In this document: positions 17,535 to 31,193 of the stretch, one piece after another | Layout of the letters: each line of letters begins with the position of its first letter | Position numbering within the stretch: the first letter of the stretch is position 1 | Origin: Gerris lacustris | Taxonomy: Eukaryota > Arthropoda > Insecta > Hemiptera > Gerridae | Direction of reading: 5' to 3' | Assembly: GCA_951217055.1 (NCBI GenBank) | Contig: OX578277.1 | Location: forward strand, 14,749,218 to 14,813,217 | Length of the DNA: 64,000 bases | The notes under the pieces: model-generated | The model's database searches: none | Seen by the model: the letters and a program-made list of their open reading frames with translations, nothing else | Told to the model about the DNA's origin: nothing | Position numbers and translations under genes: made by a program

Positions 17535-19154
17535 TTTATTATAAATGTAAACTTACCAATTCCCGTAAATGTGATGTGAAAAAGGTTGGTAAATCTAAAC
17601 AGCCTTCGTTATGAAATATCCTATTTATTATTTTATCTATTATTACATATTTTCAATTGTCATTACAGAAAAAAAAAAACTAAATAATGATGGAAGTTTG
17701 AAATGATGATTATAGTATTCTTAATAGAAAGTGTTCTCTACAGACTCATTATTTCTAGATATTACTTTGAAGAAACGTTAAAAAGGGAACTCTGAGAAGA
17801 CAGTTGTCAGTTTTTCTGTGTACTTCTCTGTACAAATATTATTTATGGTGTTCCTCAAGTACAATGGAATGCTAAATTTGAAACAGATCGATTGCAATAA
17901 ATCTTAAATGTCAAAAAAAAACTTTTCTGATTGTTTCGTTGTTTATTTGTGTCCGTTAAGAGGCCAAGGTTAATACGATTATTATACTTTATACGTAACC
18001 TCCGTATGTTATTATGCTAAACATGGTAATGAGCCATATTAGACCATGCGGGTTTGCAATTTTCAGCACTGACCTGTTAAGAAAAAATTGAATATTATTC
18101 TTGTACATCATTGTTTTATGTTTAACTGTTACTTACTTATTAATGTGCCAGTTTCTTCCTCTCTTTGTCCGTAAACAAGGTCGTGAGCTTCGCCTTATTA
18201 AGTTCTTCTTCAAGCAAGGGCGTTCCTTGCGAGAGGGACAAGTTGTGTTTTTTATGGTTAAGGCGGGAAGGAGCTAATTATATTCATATATTCGTTTATA
18301 ATATTTATACACATATATGGTTCAAGCCTTACTTAAAATGCTTAAAGAGAAATGAGTCTATATTAGCGTACATTTAAGACGCCACTTCATTAAAATTTAT
18401 TATAACAAATTTATTGAAAAAAAAAAAAGTTTGACCTTAAAAAGTGTGAACATATTATTAATTCTATTTACGATTTGTTTCGGTTTCTTTTTAAGGAGTG
18501 TTAACTCTTGAATTTCTGAAAGGAGTTTATCAATTAAAAGTGACGTTTTCTGTTAAAATAATCTAACTGCTTTATGTATTTTTTGATAATTTGCTTCGAC
18601 TTTGTCATAATATATGTGAAGGCTGGAAATAAAACTTAAGTTCAGTATTAAAAGAGCTACCGACATGACTTTTCTTCAAACGCATTGTTGAAGTTCAGGC
18701 TACTGCGTAATTGTTGTTGTCATATTGCATTTGTAAAAGGATGTTATTGTATTGCCAAAGCAATGGCCACGTGGGAGAAGAAGTTTAAGGTTTTTAATTT
18801 GCTGCAGGAATTAGAAATAAATGAACCTGCTGACTTAAAAAGGTATTGTCAAATGAATGACTGTCAGTTGTCAAAATCGTGAAAAAAGTAAAATGCAGAT
18901 GACTGTAATGATGGAAGCTTTAAGTCCGGAGGAAAGACTAATTATTGTACCTTTAAGATACTTTTCCACCGGAAGTAGCTATGAAGATTTGAAATTCTCG
19001 ACTGAAATTTCTTTATGCATGGATATTTTTATATGAATGTCAATTATACTGCTGATGGAGCGATATCCTTACCTGTGTCACACATTCTCATGTACAGTTG
19101 TTTGTATAAGCCCTTTAGCAGGCCAAGCCCACTACGAGATGTTATTTATCTATG
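17532..19154. other. AT-rich stretch, no supported gene
   Basis: A short frame from ATG 18763 (MATWEKKFKVFNLLQELEIN...) of about 40 codons has coding-like composition and could be a remnant exon or transposon scrap. It has no recognisable domain. Nothing else is seen. Confidence 0.4.
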
Positions 19155-19325
19155 TTTTAAGCCGTGTCCAGGCTTCCGAACCGAACAGAGGAAACGAGCC
19201 GAGCATTGGTCTCTGCGCATACTCGGTATAAAGTGCGCCTGCGCATCCCAGACTGGGCATGTGCAGAGACCTATGCTCTGCTCGTTTCCTCTGTTCGGTT
19301 CGGCAGTCTGGGCACGGCTTTAAAA
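19155..19325. mobile_element. Palindromic MITE, ~65-bp inverted repeats
   Basis: Arms about 19155-19225 and 19257-19325 are near-perfect complements, with outer end TTTTAAGCCGTG and inner block GAACCGAACAGAGGAAACGA. The centre contains TGCGCA words. Reading frames on both strands here are mirror artefacts. Confidence 0.8.
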
Positions 19326-19879
19326 CACCCTTTACCAAAAATTCAATGACAATTGAGAAAGGATATTTTTTGAACAATTATTTCTTTTGCATACCGAGAC
19401 TGAGATCAGAGACTGCACACAGTGATAATCTATATAAAGGTCGCAGTATCGTGGTAGTAGTACAGCGGTACTGGGTACGATACCAGCTAATACTGATAAA
19501 TTAATATAGAGCCCCACACATACGGTGAAATCTGTAACACGAGACCATCTCCCAATACATGCAACGGTATATAGATCTTAACATGGTGTGAAGCTTTTAG
19601 GACTTTTGCGCGGCGACAGAGGTAACGTTAATTCAGTAAAATGTATTTGACTGTTTGCTGCTTGCTATTTAATAAATGTAACTAAATTCACATTTCATCA
19701 GATTAAACAAGTAACTCTCGGCGCAATTGTCGTTTTAAGTGACTATGTGGGATAACCAGTGATTCTTGTGGATAAGAGATTTGATTAGTCGGACATTAGT
19801 AATGGAATCATAGTCACGGATAAAGTAATCATTAAAATCATTGTGTAGAATTGAATATGATTTTGGCAGAAGCCATGTA
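19326..19879. other. No gene seen
   Basis: AT-rich, unrecognised. Confidence 0.5.
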
Positions 19880-20905
19880 TTTGGATGCTAGAGCAGCCAA
19901 ATATTTGGATACTACATCACCATATAGTTTTGAATTGAACATGTGTTGGAGCAGCCACATAGTTGGATGGCTATATCACCATACAGTTTTGAATTGAACA
20001 TGATGTTGGTAGCAGCCACATAGTTGGATGATACCACCATACAATTTGAAATTGAACATGATATTGGTAGCAGTCACATAGTTGGATGGCTATATCACCA
20101 TACAGTTTTGAATTTAACATGATGTTGGTAGCAGCCACATAGTTGGATGATACCACCTTACAATTTGAAATTGAACATGATGTTGGTAGCAGTCACATAG
20201 TTGGATGGCTATATCACCATACAGTTTTGAATTGAACATGATGTTGGTAGCAGCCACATACTTGGATGACTATATCACCATACACTTTTGTATTGAACAT
20301 GATGTTAGTAAGAGCCACATACTTGGATGACTATATCACCATACAGTTTTGTATTGAACATGATGTTAGTAAGAGCCACATACTTGATGACTATATCACC
20401 ATACAGTTTTGTATTGAACATGATGTTAGTAAGAGCCACATACTTGGATGACTATATATATCACCATACAGTTTTGTATTGAACATGATGTTAGTAAGAG
20501 CCACATACTTGGATGACTATATCACAATACAGTTTTGAATTGAAGATGATGTTGAACATGATGTAGGAGCCACATAGTTGGATGGCTATATCACAATACA
20601 GTTTTAAATTAAACATGAGTTGGTAGCAGCCACGTACTTGGATGACTATATCACCATAAAGTTTTGAATTGAACATGATGTAGGAGACATATAGTTAGAT
20701 GGCTATATCACCATACAGTTTTGAATTAAACATGATAATAGTTGCAGCCACATAGTTGGATGGCTATATCACTATACAGTTTTGAATTAAACATGATGAT
20801 AGTAGCAGCCACATAGTTGGATGGCTATATCACCATACAATATTGAATTGAACATTTTGTAGTAGAAGTCACATAGTTGAATGCTATAAAACCATTCAGT
20901 TTTGC
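19880..20905. repeat. Minisatellite, ~61-bp unit, about 16 copies
   Basis: Tandem units contain CACATAGTTGGATG, ATCACCATACAGTTTTG and AATTGAACATGATG. Units vary from about 52 to 65 bp through small deletions. Frames are not maintained, so it is non-coding. Confidence 0.92.
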
Positions 20906-21457
20906 ATAAGAGTAGTTATGTGTGGTTAGTTTAAAATATGTTTAAGGTGTCTTTTTTTCAAAAAATGTATCTTAGCCATGTTTTATTTGACAATTAACTT
21001 AAAATATCTTTCTATATAGTTATTCTTTAAGGGTTAGTTTCATATACTTGCGGTCCAAAAAGCTGATAGTATACTTAGTAAAGATGCTTTATTGTTTTAT
21101 ATTGTTACCATGAAGGGGAAAGATTGAAATGTAAATAATTGATAATTTGGATATTTTTATGCATCCCTCAACACCATTTTACCATTCCAGCCTGTTTTTG
21201 CTTTAGTTGTGCACAATAACCAATCAAACTCTTATTTGATTGTACAAATTACTTCCTCTAAAAATTTAGTTTCTAAAGTAGGTAATGTATAAGATTTTTT
21301 AGGTGAGAGAAGGCATCACTTGAATCATCCATTTTCATCACTTAAAGACAGGTATAATATTAGGTAATATTTTGCACTATGTCTCACACCTGGAAGTACA
21401 ATCAATCCTAAACGACTCACCATTCTTAAATTTCGCTCATCGTAAAAAAAATATTTA
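20906..21457. other. No gene seen
   Basis: AT-rich, unrecognised. Confidence 0.5.
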
Positions 21458-22780
21458 TACAGTATGTCCAATGTCCACGGAGGGAGTTGCCCATATGTGT
21501 AAATTCCAAAAAAGTTCAATTTTCGAAGAAAAGTCACTCTTCATTAAATCTCCTGCTTGTTCTTAAATGAAGATTTATAGTATTAATTTTTGTTCGAAAT
21601 GTACCCTGTACCCAGAGAGTACAATTTTCTAAAATTGTATAAGAGGAAACCTGTCCAAATTTTGACTATTCAAGAAAAAAGTGTTCTTTATAATTTCTTT
21701 TAGATACTATACCAAATTTATTTTTCGCATAAAAATTTCGATGGTAAAATTTAACCCCCCCCCCCTCCCCCATTTATAAAAAGTAAAAATACACGAGGGG
21801 TCGATTTAAAGGTCTGATTGACTGCATTAAAAGTTGTAGTATTGCTTCTTTTTTTTAATAAAAACATCATGAAAGCTATTAAAGGGGAAATTAGTAAGGA
21901 AAATAAAGTCATGTTTGAAAATGTTTGGAAAAAGACCTGAACGTTCCTTTTGTCCGAAATCTATCCGAATCCCGATATCGAAAGTTCCACGAATCCTTAT
22001 CCCATCATCCTAATCCTCTTGTACAACTCATGTCCTCTCAACATATTCCAGGTAACCCTCCAAGACGTCTGAAGAGGCAGTGGCCTAGGGATTTACTCTT
22101 ATAGAATATTATTATTGCAATCTATTATTATTATCTATTTCTTAGATCTTTTATACATTATTAATTTACTTTATCATTACTTAAATATTTTTTTATTATA
22201 ATTATTTTACTATATAAATCGCCAGGAAGTGTAGTCACTGGACTACTTCTTCTTCACGTTGCTCCCGCCATGTTAAACAATAACATCATTATCACTTGTT
22301 ACAATGAAATTATGAAATTATGTGAAGTTGTGTTATTCAATAAAAATTAAAAAAAAAAAAAATGTTTGAAAATGATTTTTTATTTTTTTTTATTAAATTT
22401 TAATGCACTTAATGAGACCTTTAAATCAACCCCTCATGTAGTAGAATCAGACAAATTTGACTTATTATAAGTGGCGGGGGGGGGGGGATCTTTAAATTTT
22501 ACTTTGACATTTTTATGCAAAAAATAACTTTGGTATGTATCTAAATGAAATTATAAAGAATACTTTTTTCTTGAATAGTCGAAATTTAGACTCGCTTCCT
22601 CTTGTACAATTTTAGAAAATTGTACTCTGGGTACAGGGTACATTTCGAACAAAAAGTAATACTATAAATCTTCATTTAAGAACAAGCAGGAGGTTTTATG
22701 AAGAGTGACATTTCTTCGAAAATTGACATATTTTGAAATTTACACATACAGGCAACTCCATCCGTGGACATACTGTATAT
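21458..22780. mobile_element. Large foldback element with ~370-bp arms
   Basis: 21458-21832 and 22391-22780 are diverged reverse complements. Shared landmarks are CAGTATGTCC, CCTGCTTGTTCTTAA, GTACCCTGTACCCAGAG and a C (or G) homopolymer. A 5'-truncated LINE has inserted in the central loop. A relative of one arm is at about 30560-30720. Confidence 0.85.
21924..22361 (+). pseudogene. 5'-truncated jockey-type LINE insertion with 13-bp TSD
   Basis: Frame from 21931 to the stop at 22102-22104 reads KDLNVPFVRNLSESRYRKF, then HHPNPLVQLMSS and RRLKRQWPRDLLL: the jockey reverse-transcriptase C-terminus, related to but distinct from 14338-15315. A 3' UTR ends AATAAAAATT and a poly(A) run. ATGTTTGAAAATG flanks it at 21911-21923 and 22362-22374. 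Truncated at the 5' end, so inactive; its coding remnant is undamaged, so the insertion may be fairly recent. Confidence 0.92.
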
Positions 22781-23639
22781 TAATGTATGAACAAAAATAG
22801 GGAATGAAAATCTTTTTAAACAAATCCATAATACATTTAATTTACTTTTTACGGCTCATATGACGATGTTGCTTCATACATATATTCATATCTAAACATC
22901 AATCAGGTTTGAGTTTCTATTTTTAAAACTGGCAAAGTCTTCATTATTATTTTAACTAAAGACAATCTCGGTTGTATTATTCCTAATCCATTATTATTGG
23001 CGTTGTTTTAAGTGGCATGTCATTCAGCGCAAATAAATAAAACCTTGTTCGTTCAAAAAAAAATCAGACTTGTAGAACTATAATTATTTATTTCATATAT
23101 TAAAATATAAATTATAATAGTGTAGTTTATTTATTTTAATAGATAATAATTTAATCTTCTTTCATACTTTATCATGTGCCAATATCTAAGCAAAAACAAG
23201 ACATAAGAATTTATTATTTAATTTTGTATTATTTATTATTTATAGATACTAATTCAATCTTTTCAATGTATTACATTTAAATATTCTCATAATTATTTCT
23301 AGCTTTAGTTTAGCATTTTTCAGTCATTATCTATGTAATATTATGAAGAAGAGTGTCTGTATGTATATATTTATGTATGTATGTTTGTCTTTTATAAATA
23401 ATCTAAAGTTTTATTCCGATCTTTATAGAAATTTGCACACTTCATTGTTTATATGAGATTTCGAAATTGAAATATTTGTACAAAGGGGTACCTTTCATTA
23501 TGCATTTCGCCGAAATCTCTTTAAAAGTACTGTAATGGTTTTTATGTATACTTTTGTTATATTTTCATTTAAGAAAGAGGTAAAATGAAAAATAGGAAAA
23601 CATTATTTTTAATTTTGGAAATCAGCAATATTACTATTT
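22781..23639. other. AT-rich stretch, no gene seen
   Basis: A GTATGTATATATTTATGTATGT run near 23360 and a family-like phrase after it; otherwise nothing. Confidence 0.5.
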
Positions 23640-23980
23640 TACTACGTTTTTATTAGCTTGCTTTCTTGTTTGTTTGTTTGTTTGTCCAGTACAAATCTTG
23701 CAATAGATGTTTAACTAACTTCCAGAGTAGCTAGGCATTTGAAACTTTTAGAATAGATCAGAACACGATGACAAATGCATTATTTTAATACTTTTAGCCA
23801 TCTTTCAGCAGAATTTAATTCGTTTTCAGCAAATTTTGCTGTAAGAAAGTTAGTATGGAAAAAATCCGCAAGTTATTTTATTTGTTTTGACATATCCCAT
23901 ATTTACAATCTTCATTTTGACAGGTTTCTAATTTATAATTTATGAAAGAAAATTTAAAAACGTAGTATATGAAAACTTTT
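23640..23980 (+). repeat. Dispersed repeat, family C (short form)
   Basis: It starts ACTACGTTTTTATTAGC, a (TTTG)n-like stretch and CCAGTACAAATC, and ends AAAAACGTAGTATAT, so the ends form a short inverted repeat. Other copies: 29945-30555, 45045-45415 (minus) and 57955-58775. This form lacks the internal block present in the longer copies. Confidence 0.8.
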
Positions 23981-24919
23981 TTTATCTTGTAATTATTTGA
24001 TCTGATTTGCATGAAAATTGTTATAGGTAAATGCCTTATTTGATGCCAAAAATACGATTATAAAATTATTTGTTTACATTTAGTACTTTGGGTTCTCAAT
24101 CTGTACTATTCCAAATTGTATGTTTTAGGCTCAGGTTTATGTGGTAAATACAATGTATTTGTTTTGCTTAATGCATTTAGTAGACCTGCTAAAATTTGTT
24201 AGTGATTATATCTGTGAATAGTTAATAGGTACATATTAAGTGTACAGGGGTACAAGGATCAAAATACCTGAAAAACCATGATGTATGTCGTTAAAATGCT
24301 CTTAAATACTATAATTAATTATTGTTTTGTACAATTTTGACATATTTTTATGTTTAAGGGTGTAATATAACTGTAGGAAACTTTTTTTATAAGTAAAATA
24401 ACACGACTCTCAATTTTTTTGGGGAAAAAATAAAATATGCCTCGACTCAACGCTGCATTCTAGATTGACGAAACAGTTTAATTTCAATGGGGACATTGTT
24501 TTTAATACTGCCTTCCATATGCTGAATTTGGAGTAGTCGGTTAGTTTCGGCTCGCGTGATTTTGTATACACGTTTAGTTTGGATGACAATGCATGGTTAG
24601 CTAAGTGACGTCATTCTAAATCTAATATGGTGGACAGCCCACAAGGGAGAAGTTATTTTTCAAGCACGCCTATGATATGGGTATCAAATGAAAGAGGTTG
24701 CTATGAAGAATACGAATAAAAGCTTGCTTTATTTTTTTATAATACAATTATCATCCTTTTATTTAAATAATAATAATACCAGCCCATAAAAACCAAGTTT
24801 TTATTATAAATCCTTTATATTTTTGCATTTTTGTTGTGAGGGGAAGTATTGGTAATAATTCATTTCAATTTTAAATAATTATTTAAAAATTAAATAATTA
24901 GTAAAATTAATTAATTATT
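23981..24919. other. AT-rich stretch, no gene seen
   Basis: Nothing recognised. Confidence 0.5.
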
Positions 24920-25975
24920 TAATTTATTAGAATGTTTTTGTATTGGTAGAGAGTCGATGTGCCAAGTTTCTGCTCGCTTGGATGACGATGGACGCTCGAT
25001 GGAAGAGGGTTAACTCGCCCTCCAAAGATTTTTTATACCCACAAATTAATTTATTAAATTTTATTTTTATTACTTTTTTAAATTTCATTATTCCAATAAT
25101 TTTCAACAAGAAATTAATTAAATTTAAAAATTAATTAATTAATTTGTTAAAATATTTTTGTATTGCTAGAGAGTCTATGTACCAAGTTTCATCTTGATTG
25201 GACGACTGGAAGAGGGTTAACTAGCCCTCCAAAGATTTTATATACCTACCAATTAATTAATTAAATAAATAAATTTTGATTTTATTTTTATTACTTATTT
25301 TTTTAATATTTAATTAATCCATTCATTTTTAAAAAGATAATTATTAAATTGAAAAATTAATTAATTAATAATATTTAATTAATTAATTAATTTGTTAAAA
25401 TATTTTTGTATTGCTAGAGAGTCTATGTACCAAGTTTCAGCACGATTGGACGACTGGAAGAGGGTTAACTAGCCCTCCAAAGGTTTTATATACTTACCAA
25501 TTAATTAATTAAATAAATAAATTTTGATTTTATTTTTATTACTTATTTTTTTAATATTTAATTAATCCATTCATTTTTAAAAAGATAATTATTGAATTGA
25601 AAAATTAATTAATTAATAAAATTTAATTAATTAATTAATTTGTTAAAATATTTTTGTATTGCTAGAGAGTCTATGTACCAAGTTTCAGCACGATTGGACG
25701 ACTGGAAGAGGGTTAACGAGCCCTCCAAAGATTTTATATACCTACCAATTAATTAATTAATTAATTAATTTAATTAATTAATTAATTTTTTATGTTTATT
25801 TTTATTGCTTAATTTTTTTTAATAATTAATTAATCCATTCATTTTTAAAAAGATAATTAATTAAATTGAAAAAATAATTTATTAATTAATTAATTAATTT
25901 GTTAAAATATTTTAACAGCTCGATTGGATAACTGGAAGTGGGTTAACTAGCCTTCCAAAGATTTTGACGTCAGGC
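24920..25975. repeat. Tandem repeat, ~248-bp unit, about 4.5 copies
   Basis: The block TATTGCTAGAGAGTCTATGT recurs at 25161, 25409 and 25657 (exactly 248 bp apart), with a diverged copy at 24941 and a truncated one near 25900. Each is followed by a GGAAGAGGGTTAACTAGCCC block and long (AATT)n spacers. Confidence 0.92.
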
Positions 25976-26055
25976 ACCCAGGCACAAAAGTGAAGTTAAT
26001 TAAAGGATTTAAAAAGGGTTAGATTTTAATTTCCGCTGTAAGTGAGAGCAGTTTA

Positions 26056-26186
26056 GGCTAGGCGCACACTGGGGGCAAAACAGTGCAGACTGTCTGCCCC
26101 GGTGCTAAAGAATGTTGGAAGGCGACAATCTTTTGCACCGGGGCAGACAGTCTGCAGACTGTTTTATCCCCAGTGTGCGCCTAGCC
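26056..26186. mobile_element. PIF/Harbinger-like MITE (131 bp)
   Basis: It is flanked by TTA at 26053-26055 and 26187-26189. The inverted ends start GGCTAGGCGCACACTGGGG and extend through almost the whole element, so it folds into one hairpin. The 3-bp TTA duplication and GGC ends fit the PIF/Harbinger superfamily. Confidence 0.8.
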
Positions 26187-26688
26187 TTAGGATTGAGTTC
26201 AGGGTTTTTGTTGGAATTATTTTCCTTAACACTTACCTGTTATCACATAAACATAAACTATAATGCTATAAATTACTATTTTCCGTGGTAGGCTGTGAAA
26301 TAGTAACTATAGAGCCTAAAAAAACATAGCTAAAATCCATTTTTTCATTACGTGGACTTAAAAAATCTTTTCATTACTCCTAGCTGTAAAGAAAAAATCT
26401 TTTACGTCCTAGGAACTAAAAGATTTTTATTTTCCGGCGGGTAGTTGTCAAAACTTCCGTTAGTAGTGCTACAGTCTTTGTAGAAATGCTTCTAGTACGA
26501 TAAAAATCCGCTAGATGTCAATGCGTTTTATTTATCTTTTCTTATATAGTGTAACCTCTTTTTAAGGTTTCTTTTTTTATGTCTTAAGTATGTACTAATA
26601 TTTGTTATTATTAAATATTGATTAGTGATTAATATTTAATGTTTTTTCATTGTCTGCTACCTCGGAAGAAATAGCATATGCTACGCGA

Positions 26689-26786
26689 CTGTGAAGTGTT
26701 TTTTCTTTACCTTGGCAATATTTACTGTCTCGCTTCGCTCGACAGTAAATGTAATTGCCGCGGTAAAGAAAAAACTCACTTCACAG
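26689..26786. repeat. Long near-perfect hairpin
   Basis: The arms begin CTGTGAAGTG and end CACTTCACAG, with TTTCTTTACC/GGTAAAGAAA and TTTACTGTC/GACAGTAAA inside and a loop around CGCTTCGCTC. Probably a small foldback element. Confidence 0.8.
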
Positions 26787-28167
<1,381 letters not shown>

Positions 28168-28384
28168 ACTAACTATGGCAGGAAAAGTATTGTTTTCATC
28201 CAAAATTGTTTTTCAAGATTTCAACGGAATTATCGTTTTGGTGTTTTTAAGACCTCCTGAGTGGTTTTCAGCATGACGTCTGTATGTATGTCGTATGTAT
28301 GTATGAAAGTATGTATGTATGTGTGTATGTTATCATCGTAGCGCCCAAGGTATTTAACCTAGAGAGTTGAAACTTGACAGACAA
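28168..28384 (-). repeat. Dispersed repeat, family A
   Basis: Reverse complement of 468-680, with an expanded GTATGTATGTATG tract. Confidence 0.75.
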
Positions 28385-28778
28385 ATCAGTCCTTACCTGT
28401 AGTAGTGTCGCCCGAAAAATCAAATTTTTCCGCCATATTGAACCCAGTTTGCTGAGTCAGCCAAAAGTTAAAAAAAAAATATCAAAATTTGGCACGAATT
28501 TACCTCTCTGTATGACAAACAAGCACTCCAAATTTCATTAAGATATTGGCCGCCATTTTAAAGTTATCAATTTTTGAATTTTGAAACTTTGACGGTTAAT
28601 AATACTGAAAGTATAAATACGTTTTTGACATATAGCATATAGTTAGAACCGGAAAAATTAAGGAACAAATATAAAAAAAAAGTCCGATGAAATTCTATTA
28701 ATTAGGTTAAGAATTATAAGTGAGTTAATGCGATAATTTTGATGACATCAAAGTTTGTTTACATCTGCCAAAACTCAA
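28385..28778. other. Probable continuation of a degenerate transposon
   Basis: Phrases such as CAAATTTCATTAAGATATTGG and repeated ATTTTTGAATTTTG resemble other dispersed elements in this window. No gene. Confidence 0.4.
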
Positions 28779-29110
28779 AGGACGAACTACTTGTTCGAAC
28801 CTAGCAATTAGGCCTTATAGTCGACCCATTTTACTTGCCCCGTGGTGGAGAGTTCCAGCTACTTCACACATACCGTACAGGTACAATGTACCGCCTAGTA
28901 CGATGTGGTCATTTGTGAGCTATATAAGCGTGCGCCAAAGCGTGGGTGAAGAAAACCCCTCAGGGGATGTCCCTCGCCCTGCTCCGTTCGCGATTCATAC
29001 ATGCTATTCAGAGTATCATGCGGCACGGGATCGAACCCACGACCTCGGGTCGCCTCGACTCTTTGATATCTGGGCGAGCGGCGAGCGCCTAGACGGCCAC
29101 GCTAGCTTCA
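28779..29110 (-). mobile_element. tRNA-derived SINE, diverged second copy
   Basis: On the minus strand it reads CTAGCGTGGCCGTCTAGG (A-box region) and GGTTCGATCCC (B-box, 29027-29037), with the same 3' block GGTTCGAACAAG as the copy at 12060-12348. The middle is longer. Confidence 0.82.
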
Positions 29111-29220
29111 TCTCCACAGTTTTTTTTTTTTTTTTTTTTTTTTTTAAATGCCTATTGTCAAGCTATGTCCTACAGGTGAACTTGATATTTAGATGTTTAA
29201 AGAACCTAGAAAGATTGGCA
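29111..29220. repeat. Poly(T) and a fragment related to 61355-61425
   Basis: A T run at about 29121-29145 is followed by AATGCCTATTGTCAAGCTATGTCC, also found in the right arm of the foldback near 61355. Confidence 0.55.
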
Positions 29221-29807
29221 GCCTTGCGTATCAATATGATAAAAAAAAAAACTAAAACTGCCATTAAAGATGTGAATTTTGTAATAAATATTTTATAGTA
29301 AATTTAATATCGTAGTATAAATGAAATCTACCATTTTTATGTGGTTTTTTACTTGGCTCTTTCCTTTTTTTAAGTTTTTGTTTCTTTCTTCACTTCTAAA
29401 AGCAATTGTGCTGCTCTTTTTATATAATGTTATTATAGATGAGATTTATGTACTTTAGGAAGGGGCTTCTATACGCCTACAGCTCCTATAAGACACCCGA
29501 ACTGGCGTAATTCGTTGTAGAAATGGATCTCTGATAATAAAATATTGAGGAGCTATAAAATACTAGTTGATAGGGCAGAAGGTAGAGTAGTATCGTGGAG
29601 AAATTAATCTATTTTTGCTTGTTTATGTGCAGGCCTGAAAAAGAAATTCAAGCTCAGAAAAAATAAAAACTTAAATTATAATTATTTATATTATTACTAG
29701 CCATCCCTCGCTTCATTTATGACATTTTAATCTTTAAGCACAGATTGCACATAATTTATCAGGTCCTGTTTTTTTTTTTTAAATTCCTCTCTTCAGTGAA
29801 GTTTTAG
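29221..29807. other. No gene seen
   Basis: AT-rich, unrecognised. Confidence 0.5.
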
Positions 29808-29944
29808 CGAATTTTCGAAGAAAATTAAGCTATTCCAATGGCTTCAAAGTTTTTGTAATGCGAATTTTTGGAAAAATTTCTCCATTGAAATCCGTTTTAG
29901 ACCATTCCTAATCGATTTCTGAAATTTAACACTTTTTTTATGTG
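29808..29944 (+). repeat. Dispersed ~140-bp repeat, pair with 48906-49045
   Basis: Shared blocks include CGAAGAAAATTAAGCTATT and TTTTTGTAATGCGAATTTTTG, in the same orientation. The family C copy begins directly after it here. Confidence 0.7.
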
Positions 29945-30555
29945 GTTACGTTTTTATTAGCTTGCTTTCTTGTTTGTTTGTTTGTTTGTCCGGTACAAAT
30001 CTGGCAATCGATTTCTAACTAACTTCCCGAATAGCTAGACATTTGAAACTTTTAGCTTATCTCAGAACACGATGACAATGTATTATTTTAATACTTATAG
30101 CCATCTTTCAGCAGAATTTAATTGGGTTTCAGCAAATTTTGCTGTATGGAAAGTAGTTCGGAAAAAATATATACGCAATCTTCATTTTGACAGGTTTCAA
30201 ATTTGTGATTTTTTATAAATAAGAGATAAACATTGAATGACAGCTGAACAGTAAATACATCTATTATATTATTTATCGATTATATTATTTATATTATATC
30301 AAATATATCGATGGCACGGCTTAGATTTGGTGTTGGGGAGATCCGTTGTACAAAGATTTGTCCTTTTATAGGTATAAGATCAGCTCTCTAGATGGTTCTC
30401 ATTTATGTGAAGTAATTAAATTCGGAACTATTTTTTTTTCGCTAACATTATATATTATATAACAATAACAATTATATTATCAACATTGGATACGATTCAA
30501 CAGAAAATTTAAAAATGTAGTATATAAAAAGTTCTTTTTATCTTGTATTTTATGT
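29945..30555 (+). repeat. Dispersed repeat, family C (long form)
   Basis: Same head and tail as 23640-23980, with an extra internal block containing GATGGCACGGCTTAGATTTG and TTGTACAAAGATTTGTCC that it shares with 57955-58775. Confidence 0.8.
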
Positions 30556-31193
30556 ATGTATGAATATGTACAGTGTACCCAAGATAGAGTATCCGAGAGG
30601 AAAATTTATCTTATTTTTGGGTTTTCGAAAAAAAGTCATTCTTTATAAAAACTCCTGCTTGTTCTTAAACCTCTAAAAATGATAAAATTTTCTTGATTTT
30701 GTGTACAGGGTGTTCTGTTTTTTGAAAACTTTAAAATATGACCAAGAGTAAACTACCCTTACTTTTGATGGTATCCAAAAATATTATTTATAAAAGTGGT
30801 TCAGAATTGCAAAAAACGTATACATATTATTTTATTAAAAAAAAAAAAAAAACATAAATCAAATAATAAGCTAATGCGTAATAAATAAATAATAAAAAGA
30901 CATCATAACGACAAGTAATTATAATTCTAATCTTAACATCTATTTAAGTATCACAAAAAAATCAACAGAGTTGGAAAATGAAATTAAAGAAGTTCTTATT
31001 CAAATGCATCGCCACCTACTTCTGCGCAAATTTCGATTCTTTTAATAAATTCTTTTCACTTTCTTTTCCTTTTGGACTTGATCAAGGGGAATATTGGCAG
31101 TGACCAGTTTAATTATTTTCCTTTAACTCTTCCAAGCTATTATCCACTTGTTTCATATCACACTTGTTATTATAAAAATGCAAAGAGAACTAT
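30556..31193. other. No gene; relative of a foldback arm at 30560-30720
   Basis: CCTGCTTGTTCTTAAA and GTGTACAGGGTG resemble the arms at 21458-22780. The rest is AT-rich and unrecognised. Confidence 0.5.

Noticed and set aside
20266..20676. 61-codon frames in the 61-bp minisatellite
   Set aside because: Repeat-driven and broken by unit length changes.
19880..20905. CRISPR-like array
   Set aside because: Units are contiguous with no unique spacers, and the context is eukaryotic.
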